The notes beneath the pieces were generated by a model, which saw only the letters and a program-made list of their open reading frames with translations, had not been told where the DNA came from and did no database searches. Positions 35,531-44,019 of a stretch of DNA of 64,000 nt are shown piece by piece. This DNA comes from Streptomyces nodosus (GTDB lineage Bacteria; Actinomycetota; Actinomycetes; Streptomycetales; Streptomycetaceae). The position numbers were made by a program, and so were the translations under genes. Every line of letters starts with the position of its first letter. Within the stretch, counting starts at the first letter, position 1. The stretch is from contig NZ_CP023747.1 of the NCBI RefSeq assembly GCF_008704995.1, positions 2,382,501 to 2,446,500 of the forward strand, written 5' to 3'.

Positions 35531-37873
35531 GTGAGTGATCAGCAGGACTACAGACTGGGTCTTCCTCACGAGACCGGCCAGCAGTCTGAAGGTCCATCCT
35601 GGGAAAATTCCGGTGCACTGAACCCTACGGACGCACCGCATACACCGGAAATGGAATCTCCGGACGCGCGCGTGCACCTGGATGACGAACTGCAGGAGCG
35701 TCTCAAGTCTCTGTTGGACACGGAGGCCATTAAGCGTCTTCGGCAGATGGCTCTGCTCAACCTGGGCGAAATGAATGCTCTTAAAGTCAACGCGAGTTTC
35801 GAGAACCCGCTTGACCATAACGAGTTTTCAGACACCTACCTTGATGCGCTCCGCACCGTTTATGTGCGCCCGGAGGGAGGCGACTCTTTCGACGATATCT
35901 ATCAGTGGTGGCGGAACCCCGGCTCTGTTGTGGTGCTGGCTCAGAAGCCGGGCACAGGTCGCACGGCCACCGCGTGCGCGCTCCTCGCGGAGTTGCGTCA
36001 TGAATTCCCGGCCGTGCGTGTGGGTCCGCTCGGCTTCGGCGGTGGTCTGGAGTTCCCCGTGCGTCGCCTGCCTCAGGTGGAGAACCGCGGCTACCTGCTC
36101 GAACTCCCGCCCGATGAGGACGGTTTCAAGGTGGCCAGCACGTTCGGTGCAACGATCGAGCGTTTGCAGTACACGCTGAAACGTCGCAGCGCCCGGCTGG
36201 TAGTGCTGACCACACCCGAACAGTGGCGCCGGGTAGGCGGCAGTGCACCTGACGGGATCAAACCCTCCTTGGGAGCGCCATCGCCGTTGGAGATCGCCCG
36301 CAAGTGGCTGAGCGCGGAGGGGCCACCTGACCTACCGGTCGAACAATGGTTGACCGATGACGACATCGTCGCCCTGCTGAACGGGCAACCCCCGGTGGAG
36401 GCCCTGGAGATCGTCAGCCTCATTCTGGACGCGCACCATGCCCGCGACAGCAGCCTGCCCAACCTGGAGACTCTGGCGCGTAAACGGAAGAACGGCGCCA
36501 ACACGCCTTTCGACCGACAGGCCCTCAGCGTCATCGCGGCTCGTAACAACTGGCGTCCCCAACTCCTGTCTTGGCACAAGGAGTCCGGCCGTACGAGCTT
36601 CCAGCGCAACTTCCTCCTGGCCTGCGCCACCCTGCGTGGAGCATCCGTGGCGCACGTCTACGCCAGCACGGCGGCCTTGGCCTCCGTCTTCGGGGATAGT
36701 GACCCCTCTCTGCAGGGACAGCAGGATCCCGGCGTCATCGAAATGGTCGACTCGATCGGGGCCGAACTGCAGGCCGACGACACCATCACCTTCAATCGCC
36801 CTGAATGGGACGACGCGGCACTGGAGTACTTCTGGGTGGACCGGCCCCTGTCACGGGTGAAATTCCTGGAGTGGCTGGCCGATGCCCCCTTGAAGAAGCC
36901 CAAAGCAGCACTCGAAACACTCACCGACGCAGAACGGCAGGCGATGGCCGAGCGCATCGGGAGCTTCGCCTTACGGTGGGCTGTACGCCATCGCCGGCAA
37001 GAACCCCTGCGCCAGTTGGTCTGGCGCTGGCACAACACACCGCTCTGGACAACGGCGGTAGAACTCCTGACATCAGCCTGCCTGCAGACCGCCAGCGGCT
37101 CCTACATCCACGAAATGCTGCTGCAGTGGGCCAGGACCGACAACGCCGCGCAGCAGTTGGCCACGGTGGAGGTGTGTGCTGGCGAGTTCGGCGTCCTCTA
37201 CACCGGCAAGGCGCTGCGGCGGTTGCGCCATGCGGCTGGCTCAGGAGATGAGGAAGTGCGTCAAGCGCTCCAAAAAGCCGTGCACGGCCTGTGGAGTGAT
37301 CCAAGCGCGCGCCGGACTCTCTTCGGCTACGTCATCGACTGGTGCAGAGACGGCGGGACCAAACGGGAAGCTGGGCAGGCAGCCTTCAGGGCTCTGGCCG
37401 AGTCGACACACCCCGATGCTCCTACGCTCCCCGCCCTCCTCCCCCATAGCGACGAAGCGGAATTCACGGCCCCTGTTGCCGATCTCATCGTCGGCTGGCG
37501 AGCCCTCCTCCAGGGTACGCAGGGATTCGAAAGGCATGGTCAGGCATCAGTGGTCGTGTGTCTGTGGCTGGATGCGGCGCTCAGCCATCCGCACGTCCAT
37601 GCTGACGTACTGAAGATCTTCAGCACAGCGGTGAAGCTCACTGACCCGACGGGAACATCGGGCGAGAACGCCCGCGACCGGCTGCGGGCGACCGCACGGG
37701 AATGGGCCAAGGCCGCCGCGCTCGAACAATCGGCAGGCCGTATCGAGCTCCCATCCGCCGGACAGGCTCACCGTGCCGTGTACACCGAGCTCGCGCAGCT
37801 GCTCGACGACGGCATCATCGAGACCTTCCAGCAGACTCTGACTCAAGTCGGCAGCGAAAAAGAATCCGCATGA
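35531..37873 (+). CDS. Large P-loop (STAND-like) protein, second gene of the operon
   Basis: 780 residues, GTG start at 35531 after GGGGTAGGGG. A divergent Walker A, KPGTGRTAT (139-147), is preceded by a helical segment and followed by VVLTTPEQWRR and a helix-rich C-terminal half suggestive of repeat solenoids. There is no clear Walker B or catalytic effector domain. Codon 481 is TTA (36971-36973), so full translation should depend on bldA. The C-terminus overlaps the next start as ATGA. It resembles sensor ATPases of conflict systems, by architecture only. Confidence 0.7.
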   Translation: MSDQQDYRLGLPHETGQQSEGPSWENSGALNPTDAPHTPEMESPDARVHLDDELQERLKSLLDTEAIKRLRQMALLNLGEMNALKVNASFENPLDHNEFSDTYLDALRTVYVRPEGGDSFDDIYQWWRNPGSVVVLAQKPGTGRTATACALLAELRHEFPAVRVGPLGFGGGLEFPVRRLPQVENRGYLLELPPDEDGFKVASTFGATIERLQYTLKRRSARLVVLTTPEQWRRVGGSAPDGIKPSLGAPSPLEIARKWLSAEGPPDLPVEQWLTDDDIVALLNGQPPVEALEIVSLILDAHHARDSSLPNLETLARKRKNGANTPFDRQALSVIAARNNWRPQLLSWHKESGRTSFQRNFLLACATLRGASVAHVYASTAALASVFGDSDPSLQGQQDPGVIEMVDSIGAELQADDTITFNRPEWDDAALEYFWVDRPLSRVKFLEWLADAPLKKPKAALETLTDAERQAMAERIGSFALRWAVRHRRQEPLRQLVWRWHNTPLWTTAVELLTSACLQTASGSYIHEMLLQWARTDNAAQQLATVEVCAGEFGVLYTGKALRRLRHAAGSGDEEVRQALQKAVHGLWSDPSARRTLFGYVIDWCRDGGTKREAGQAAFRALAESTHPDAPTLPALLPHSDEAEFTAPVADLIVGWRALLQGTQGFERHGQASVVVCLWLDAALSHPHVHADVLKIFSTAVKLTDPTGTSGENARDRLRATAREWAKAAALEQSAGRIELPSAGQAHRAVYTELAQLLDDGIIETFQQTLTQVGSEKESA

Positions 37874-38607
37874 TGCGACGCCGCACGCGCCGCAACCACC
37901 CTTCCGAGTCCACCAGCCAGACGTGGACATCCGTCTTTCATGATCGGCCGGCAAGTCGTGATGCAGGTCTGTCATTCGATGCAGTCATCCGCGTCGAATG
38001 GCGTCACTCTGCGCAGGGGCCGACCAACCCTGGCGCCCGGCATGCAGCAAGCCGCGCTGCCCGCCTCCTGGTGGAAAAGCATCTGGGCAGCGAATCAGTA
38101 CTCCGCGTCGCTGCGGCGGAGCAGGAACTCGCAGCGGCTCTATGTGACCAACTACCCTTCACTCGCGACGGTGCTGAACTACTCAACATCAGCGCGACCC
38201 TGCGCGTCGACGACGACGCAGCGGAGGGCGCACGTCTTATGGAACGAGCCCGCCACGAGTTCGAGCTCGACGAAATGGACCGCCGTCAAGCGCGCGCCCG
38301 CATGGAGTTCCTCCGCAACGAGCTGCTCGCGAACCCGTCCGCTGCACGCCTGTACGCGCTCATCCAGCGTTCCCCCCGACTGGGCGGCCCACCTGAGAGA
38401 AGCGATCCCGAAGAGCTCGTACGACAGATCCATGAATGGCACCCAGATTCCCGCTGGATTCTCGTCGCCCACACACTGCACACGTTCATCAACAAGCTCA
38501 CTGAAGACAATGCACGCGACTTCCTGAAAATCCTGGGCAGCGCGATGACCACTCTCGGCCACCGGCAACTCGCCGAGGAAATCTCCGCCGCCGAGGAAGC
38601 GGAGTGA
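37870..38607 (+). CDS. Third gene of the operon; unknown helical protein
   Basis: 245 residues starting MMRRRTRRNHPSES. A basic N-terminus is followed by a beta-like segment (LSFDAVIRVEWRH) and a long helical region (AARLLVEKHLGSE, AEGARLMERARHEFELDEMDRRQARARMEFL). It resembles SPFH-adjacent or coiled-coil scaffold proteins, a weak impression. The start overlaps the P-loop gene stop (ATGA) and its stop overlaps the next start (GTGA), so expression is tightly coupled. Confidence 0.68.
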   Translation: MMRRRTRRNHPSESTSQTWTSVFHDRPASRDAGLSFDAVIRVEWRHSAQGPTNPGARHAASRAARLLVEKHLGSESVLRVAAAEQELAAALCDQLPFTRDGAELLNISATLRVDDDAAEGARLMERARHEFELDEMDRRQARARMEFLRNELLANPSAARLYALIQRSPRLGGPPERSDPEELVRQIHEWHPDSRWILVAHTLHTFINKLTEDNARDFLKILGSAMTTLGHRQLAEEISAAEEAE

Positions 38608-38780
38608 GCCTGAACCTGCTGCGCTGGCTACTGGCACCGCGCACCAGCCTGCTCGCTCGCCGCATCCGCAGGACCCGCCAGCACGAGATCTCTTCGGACG
38701 CCGCGTGGCGACTGGCCAGGCTACGGCTGCATCCGGACGAGGTGCCCTACCGTAACCACGGTCACAGCCCTCCCTCGTAA
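38604..38780 (+). CDS. Fourth gene of the operon; 58-aa basic protein
   Basis: GTG at 38604 overlaps the previous stop as GTGA. The product starts VSLNLLRWLLAPRTSLL, is rich in Arg and ends PYRNHGHSPPS. It is small, basic and partly amphipathic. No family is recognised. The overlap and codon usage support it as real. It is convergent with the helicase gene, 48 bp apart. Confidence 0.6.
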   Translation: MSLNLLRWLLAPRTSLLARRIRRTRQHEISSDAAWRLARLRLHPDEVPYRNHGHSPPS

Positions 38781-38828
38781 ATACCGGCGAGTTGCTGCCA
38801 GGCTGAGTCCACTGCAGGAGTGCGCCGC

Positions 38829-40736
38829 TCAAAGGGCCTTGATGTCGTGAACAGTCCAGCCGCGAGCCGTCATCGCTTCGGAGTACGGTTCGGCTCTTGT
38901 GCGGTGCGCGGCGAAGGCAAGCAGATGTGTGGGGCGGGTGGCGCCCACGAAGACGAGCTGCGCCGCACGCTGCACCGTGACCAGGGCTTTGGTGGCGTCC
39001 TGCTGCTGGCTCAGCAGTCCGAGGACCTCGTGTACGTCGTACTTCTTTCCGCTGCGTTCCAGGCATTCGAGGATGAGCGTCGCCGTGTGAGTTTCGCCCT
39101 TGGCGCTCTGGATCGATCCCGCAACTGACGGCACTACTCCGTGTTCCGTATCCGCCGGCACTTCGGGCACTGGGGCTGGCTGGTCAGCGCAGGGGACGTG
39201 GGCGAGGGGGTCGGTCAGGCGTGCGACCCCTTTCAGGGGGCTCTGGGTCAGGTCGGGCAGCAGGCGCTGCAGCCGGGCGGTGATGACTGCCCACTCGGCG
39301 TGGCTGTCGAGGGGGCTCGTCAGCATGTCGTGCAGGAGGAGGCGTGTCCTGCCTCCGGCGGTGGCCGGGTCTCGGTCCAGGCGTCTCAATGGGGGCAGGC
39401 TGCCTGAGGTGGCGAGCCGGGCCACGGCACGGATTGCGTTCCACAGGAGTGTGACGGCTGCGTGGTTGTCGCCGGCTTGCCGGTGTGCCTGGGCGGTGCG
39501 TGCCGATGTGATGAGACTGCCGATTGCCTGGCTGGGCACAGTGGTGAAGCCGGGCACGTAGCAGGAGACGGACTGGGGAAAGGCCTTCGCGCCGCCGGGG
39601 GTGAGGCGGGATCCCAGGACGCGGGGCGGGCTGTCGAGCAGCAGCGGGCGGGGGATGGTGGCTGCTGCCATGCGTTCGAAGGCCGGCACGACCTCGCTGA
39701 CGGTGTTGTCGTCGAAGAGCAGGAGGGCGATGGTCCCGTCGTGGCCGGCGCCGTCGATGCGCTGGCGGCGGTGGATGGTGAGGTCGCTGGCGAGTGCGGC
39801 GACCTTGCTGCCGAACCGGCGGCTGACGGGAAGTTGGGCGGCGTGGGGCAGTGGGAACGACGACGGCTGGGCCACGCTGGGTCCGTCGGTGAAGATGCGC
39901 TGGTTGACGTCGCCTACTCGCTGGACGACTGTGCTCGGGGAGCCGAAGACCCTGTCGAGCAGGCGCTGCTGAAGGTCACTGGTGTCCTGCATTTCGTCCA
40001 GGAGGACGAAGGGGAAGCGGTGGGCGGCTGCTTCGGCGAGCTGCGGGTAGTGGGTGAGGTGGTGCTCCGCGAGGGCGAACATGTCGTGGTAGCGGAAGAT
40101 GCCCTGCTCGGTGAGCTTCTCCTTCAGTGCCACGAACTGCCGGCCGCTGGGGGTGTCGGGCTTGAACGGCTGGGTGCCGTCCGGTCCGGTCGGGGTGAGC
40201 TTTCCGGCGTCGCATACGTAGCGGGCTTCCGACACGAGTGCGGGACCGTTGCGGCGCTTTCCGAGGAAGGTGTTCAGCGTGCGGAAGGCGGGGTGGCGTT
40301 CCAGCAGGCGCAGGGCCGCGGCCGCGTAGGTGTCGTCGTCGACGGCCTGGACTTCGACGCCGCGGGCTCGGAGGGCGGGCAGGGCGAAGAAGGTGTTGGT
40401 GAAGGCCTGGATCGTACCGATGAAGTGCGGGTACTGCAGCAGTCGGCCTCCGGCCGGTGTGATGGCGAGGCGGCTGCTGATCTCGTCTTTGGCCGTGTTG
40501 GTGTGGGACAGGACGCAGATGCCGCGGGTTGGTGAGTTCCATCCCTGGCCCAGCAGGGCGAGTTTGAGTCCGACCAGGCTGGTCTTGCCAGATCCGGGGG
40601 CTGCTTGCAGGTCCAGGCGCTCAGCGCTTTGGATGAAGTCCCACTGTTCCTGGTGCGGCAGTTCGAGGCCGAGCTGCTGGGCGAGGGCTTCGACCTTGTC
40701 CTTGATGAAGACGTCGGGTGCGTAGAGGGGCGTCAT
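38829..40736 (-). CDS. UvrD-like SF1 helicase, partner of the OLD nuclease (Gabija-like GajB)
   Basis: 635 residues. Motif I AAPGSGKTS (45-53), motif Ia VLSHTNTAKDEI, motif II FVLLDEMQDTS, motif III VGDVNQRIF, and the late motifs SIQSAKGETHTATLIL and LVFVGATRPTHLLAFA define a UvrD/PcrA-type DNA helicase. It begins 3 bp after the OLD gene stop, giving the gajA-gajB order. In Gabija, the helicase senses or processes DNA and works with the nuclease to stop phage growth. It is somewhat longer than GajB of Bacillus (about 500 aa). Confidence 0.85.
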   Translation of the reverse strand: MTPLYAPDVFIKDKVEALAQQLGLELPHQEQWDFIQSAERLDLQAAPGSGKTSLVGLKLALLGQGWNSPTRGICVLSHTNTAKDEISSRLAITPAGGRLLQYPHFIGTIQAFTNTFFALPALRARGVEVQAVDDDTYAAAALRLLERHPAFRTLNTFLGKRRNGPALVSEARYVCDAGKLTPTGPDGTQPFKPDTPSGRQFVALKEKLTEQGIFRYHDMFALAEHHLTHYPQLAEAAAHRFPFVLLDEMQDTSDLQQRLLDRVFGSPSTVVQRVGDVNQRIFTDGPSVAQPSSFPLPHAAQLPVSRRFGSKVAALASDLTIHRRQRIDGAGHDGTIALLLFDDNTVSEVVPAFERMAAATIPRPLLLDSPPRVLGSRLTPGGAKAFPQSVSCYVPGFTTVPSQAIGSLITSARTAQAHRQAGDNHAAVTLLWNAIRAVARLATSGSLPPLRRLDRDPATAGGRTRLLLHDMLTSPLDSHAEWAVITARLQRLLPDLTQSPLKGVARLTDPLAHVPCADQPAPVPEVPADTEHGVVPSVAGSIQSAKGETHTATLILECLERSGKKYDVHEVLGLLSQQQDATKALVTVQRAAQLVFVGATRPTHLLAFAAHRTRAEPYSEAMTARGWTVHDIKAL

Positions 40737-40739
40737 CGC

Positions 40740-42620
40740 TCAGACCTCGCTGCACAGGTAGGTGAAGGCGGCCACGAGGTAGGGCGGCAGATCAGCTTCG
40801 GTCACGGTCGTGGTCTGCAGGAGCCGGGCCGCGTGGTGGGCGGCGATCGGCTTGCTGCCCCGGCTCATGCGCAGCGGCTCATAAATGTCCAAGGCCGCCT
40901 TTTCCAGGGGCACGTTGCTCTCTCGCCACTTCGTCACTTCCACCTGCGCGGCACGATCCAGGTCGGCGAGCTTCGCTGCGGTGGGCCAGGTGGTTTTGGA
41001 GGCGACGGCGGCGCGGACGGCCTGGTGCATGAGGGTCGCCATGGTCCAGGAGGCGGCGGCCAGATCGTACTCCAGCGTCCAGTGGTCGGAGACGAAGGTG
41101 CGCACGTGGCCGCTGTCCTCCGCCGTGAGCGCGGCGACGTGATCGGTGATCTGCTGCTCGGTCATCTCTGCCGAGCACTTCAGCTTCTTGCGCATCTCCT
41201 CCGAGGTGCCGGCGGGTACAAGGTCCCGGTCGCGGATGCAGGCCACCGCGACCGGGACCTGTTCACCGTCGCGCTGGAAGATCCGGCTGTAGCGGAAGAG
41301 GCCGACACCGCCGACGTTGACGATGCTGACACCGCATTCGCTGAAGGACTGTCCGAGCGCCTGTGCGAGAGCGGGCAGCAGGATGGCTTCGGCATCGCCC
41401 TCGACGATGGCCACGCTGCGGGCGAAGAACAGGTTGGCCTTGGTCACGTCGAGGAAGCGCGTGAGAAAGGCGTAGTCGCCCTCGTCGAGGCGGGTCAGGC
41501 CCGGCGCCAGACGGAACGTGGACCCGCGGGCGACGAGCGTGAGGTGCTCGACCGGGATGGCCGAGGCCAGGTTGGGACTGTGGGTGGTGAGGATGACCTG
41601 GACCGGGGGCGCCCCCGCCGTCTTGGCAGTCTCGGCGCGGTCCCGCAGAAGGTCCATGATGCGGGTCTGGAGCTGCGGATGGAGGTGGGCTTCGGGTTCC
41701 TCGATCAGCAGCAGCGGGGCGAAGGCACTCTTGCCGAGCAGCAGCAGCTCGGCTGCCATGAACAGGGCGTTGTTGTAGCCCAGGCCATGTCGGGTCCACT
41801 CCCCCGTACCGGCGAACAGGGTCAACTCCAAGCGTTCCAGCGCACGGGCGAGGGTGGCATCTCCGGCGACGCCGATCTCGCCGCGCAGGACGTCGGAGCC
41901 GATGGAGAATTTCTCCAGGTAGCCGGTGTTGATGTCGTTGCGGGCGGCCTTCACCGCCTCGTTGTCGCTGATGTGCCGTTCTGCCCGCCGCAGGATGCCG
42001 ACCAGGGTGCTGGCGGTGCCCTTCACTTCATCGAAATCGTCCTCGCCCTGTTCTCGCATGGCCGGATAGCCGGCGAGGATCTGTGAGAGCCGGGATCCCC
42101 GGCCGGAGCGCAGTTCGGCCTCAGCGTCTCGCAAGGGGCGCAAGTAGGTAGCCTTCAGCAGCTCGCGCGCTGCACCGTCCAGAGCCGGCCCCTGCCCCTC
42201 GCGGCCGGTACGCGTGGTCACCGCAACACGGTGGGGTCGCAGCGGATCCATGAGCTCCGCCTTGACGGTGACATAGAGCGCGACATTCCCGTCATCGTCT
42301 GTGGTGAGAAGTTCCAGGAAGACCCCTTGTTCTTCCGTCGTCAGGTCCTTGAAACCACAGGTAATCTTGAAGGCGTCCGCGCGGCCCCCCACTCCGACGT
42401 GGAAGTCGTCGCGCGTGATCCGGTAGTAGTCAGCCGCTGTAGTCAGCAGGCACAAACGGATCGCGTCAATGATGGCCGTCTTGCCGCTGTCATTCTCGCC
42501 GACGAGGACGTTCGTGGCGGGACCGAACTCCAGGCTCAGACTGGCGTCCGCGTCGCCGTTCTTCTGCGGCGTCGAACCGAAGACCCGGAAGTTCTCTGCG
42601 TACAGGCACGCAAGGTACAA
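40740..42620 (-). CDS. OLD-family ATPase-TOPRIM endonuclease (class 2 OLD, Gabija-like GajA)
   Basis: 626 residues. The ABC-type ATPase has Walker A GENDSGKT (41-48), the signature/Walker B LLLIEEPEAHLHP (304-315) and the H-loop TTHSPN (345-350). The TOPRIM nuclease has VAIVEGDAEA (Glu407) and an IRDRD acidic pair. A neighbouring UvrD-like helicase is the hallmark of class 2 OLD/GajA proteins. The start is TTG at 42620 with GGGGGA seven bases upstream and MYLACLYAENFRVF giving the usual family N-terminus. Defence by DNA cleavage is inferred from family and pairing. Confidence 0.87.
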   Translation of the reverse strand: MYLACLYAENFRVFGSTPQKNGDADASLSLEFGPATNVLVGENDSGKTAIIDAIRLCLLTTAADYYRITRDDFHVGVGGRADAFKITCGFKDLTTEEQGVFLELLTTDDDGNVALYVTVKAELMDPLRPHRVAVTTRTGREGQGPALDGAARELLKATYLRPLRDAEAELRSGRGSRLSQILAGYPAMREQGEDDFDEVKGTASTLVGILRRAERHISDNEAVKAARNDINTGYLEKFSIGSDVLRGEIGVAGDATLARALERLELTLFAGTGEWTRHGLGYNNALFMAAELLLLGKSAFAPLLLIEEPEAHLHPQLQTRIMDLLRDRAETAKTAGAPPVQVILTTHSPNLASAIPVEHLTLVARGSTFRLAPGLTRLDEGDYAFLTRFLDVTKANLFFARSVAIVEGDAEAILLPALAQALGQSFSECGVSIVNVGGVGLFRYSRIFQRDGEQVPVAVACIRDRDLVPAGTSEEMRKKLKCSAEMTEQQITDHVAALTAEDSGHVRTFVSDHWTLEYDLAAASWTMATLMHQAVRAAVASKTTWPTAAKLADLDRAAQVEVTKWRESNVPLEKAALDIYEPLRMSRGSKPIAAHHAARLLQTTTVTEADLPPYLVAAFTYLCSEV

Positions 42621-42989
42621 CGACGTCCCCCGAGCAATGAGGCCCGCGCCCTGGCTGGCACAGGCGGCTACAACCGCCTCAAGTGCCCCACCCGTGCGCG
42701 GTTCTGACGCATCATACGACTAAACATGACACGCGTGTCTCGCTAGGAGAATCAGCTCCCAAAGCCAGAAATGGACACGTCAGATCCAGCAAAACCCAAC
42801 GACGAGGCAGAACCGTCATTGCCGCGCGACAGCAGGAGAGGGTGGACTCTCATGGCCGGCATACCTGCCAGCGGGCACCTGCTGCGCACACCGCCTGCAC
42901 GGACCCTCGAAGGAAACACGACGATCAACGGCGCCTACGCCCTCACGACGGCCCGTGGACGATCACGAACGCTCGACAGCCGGTCCGGA
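42621..42989. other. 369-bp intergenic region before the OLD gene
   Basis: No supported gene. The stretch carries the SD and presumably the promoter of the OLD-helicase pair. It is less GC-rich than the flanks (CATACGACTAAACATGACACG near 42712). Confidence 0.5.
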
Positions 42990-43208
42990 CTACGGAGGTC
43001 CGGGCTCGCCGACACCCTCCCCGGCGATGTGGTTAACAAGCTCTCCCGGCTCCGCATCGAGCCCAGCGGCAATGTCCAGAAGCGTCAGCACGCTAGGGCT
43101 GCGCTGCCCATGCTCGATATAGATGCGTCCGCGGAAACTCAACCCGCTACGCTCCGCGAGCTGTTCCAAACTGTATCCCCGGCCCTCTCTGAGGCGTCGA
43201 ATCTGCAT
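42990..43208 (-). CDS. XRE-family helix-turn-helix protein
   Basis: 72 residues starting MQIRRLREGRGYSLEQLAERSGLS, a classical lambda-repressor-type HTH, then IEHGQRSPSVLTLLDIAAGL and a short tail. The frame stays open upstream into an IS5-family transposase remnant, so the ATG at 43208 is the likely start; a longer N-terminus from 43292 cannot be excluded. It lies upstream of the OLD-helicase pair on the same strand, so it may regulate that pair. Confidence 0.7.
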   Translation of the reverse strand: MQIRRLREGRGYSLEQLAERSGLSFRGRIYIEHGQRSPSVLTLLDIAAGLDAEPGELVNHIAGEGVGEPGPP

Positions 43209-43307
43209 ACCGAGGGACAGGAGTCGGGGATCTGGTGACGGTTCGCGTGGTGGCACACAGCGACACCACCCGTGCGACTTCTCCCGGACCATGAACAGCT
43301 GTGCATA

Positions 43308-43553
43308 GTTGTGCTCCTCTTTCCAGTCCGCAAGTTCGGTCTGGCCGCGCTCGCGGCGGTGCGGAATGACGAGTCCGGTGCCCGGGTAGCCACCGTCGGC
43401 GATCGTGATGGTCTTGCCGACGGCGGCCTTGGCGCCGGACTCCTCCCATGCCTTGCAGTCGTTGCGGTTACCGGCGAGCGGCCGGCCGACCACGACGACC
43501 AGGCGGGTGTCGGCGTCGATGACGACCTGGTGGTTGGTGGAGTACCGGTAGTT
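43308..43553 (-). pseudogene. IS5-family transposase, C-terminal fragment
   Basis: It encodes NYRYSTNHQVVIDADTRLV, VVVGRPLAGNRNDCKAWEES, ITIADGGYPGTGLVIPHRR and DWKEEHN, the middle and late part of a DDE_Tnp_4 transposase. It lacks the end after EEHN. It continues exactly from the other fragment at 45289: the codons for K and N were separated by the IS110 insertion. Confidence 0.88.
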
Positions 43554-43681
43554 CTAATAGGTCATCGGTGGCCCCGAGCACGTGAGTGCAAGGGGTGCCA
43601 TGCGAGGCGGAAGCCTGCTAATAGGTCATCGGTGGCCCCGAGCACGTGAGTGCAAGGGGTGCCATGCGAGGCGGAAGCCTG
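43554..43681. repeat. Perfect 64-bp tandem duplication of the IS110 left end
   Basis: Units 43554-43617 and 43618-43681 are identical. Each starts with CTAATAGGTC and ends with GGAAGCCTG, and each is followed by another CT. The duplication lies entirely in the non-coding left end, before the guide RNA. Confidence 0.93.
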
Positions 43682-43734
43682 CTGCCGTTCCGGGACTGGA
43701 TCCCCGTTGTCAAACTGGCTCCGCCTCGCGCCTT

Positions 43735-43980
43735 GCCCTGCCGGGCGGAGACCTTCGGTAGTTCCGGGACCTTGATCTCTCGTCTAAGACCGGTCCCGCC
43801 CGGCAGGAGCTCGGATATCACCGGCTTTCATGTCCTCAGCCCGCCGACAGGGGCCACCTCTCAGCAGTTCGCGAGCCCATGAGCTCTCCAGCAGACCGAG
43901 GTCCCTGTCGGTCGCTGGAGACACGAACGGCTCATGAGATGGCGTGCCTGGAGCACTTCTATTAGATCGCCGCGTGCTCC
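43735..43980 (+). ncRNA. Predicted IS110 bridge RNA with target and donor loops
   Basis: Two guide loops can be drawn. The target loop has basal stem 43738-43748/43796-43806 plus GACC/GGTC, and apical stem 43765-43769/43778-43782. Its left strand CGGTAGTTC (43756-43764) equals the target left of the insertion (43546-43554), and its right strand GTCTAAG (43782-43788) pairs 6 of 7 with CTTCGAC right of it. The donor loop (43922-43976) has left guide CATGAGATG (43933-43941), equal to the element's right end (45279-45287), and right guide CTATTAG (43959-43965), the complement of the left end CTAATAG. Exact RNA ends are not determinable here. Confidence 0.7.
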
Positions 43981-44019
43981 GCGTGGGACTGACCTGCAGA
44001 TTCATACGGAGGTACAGGG

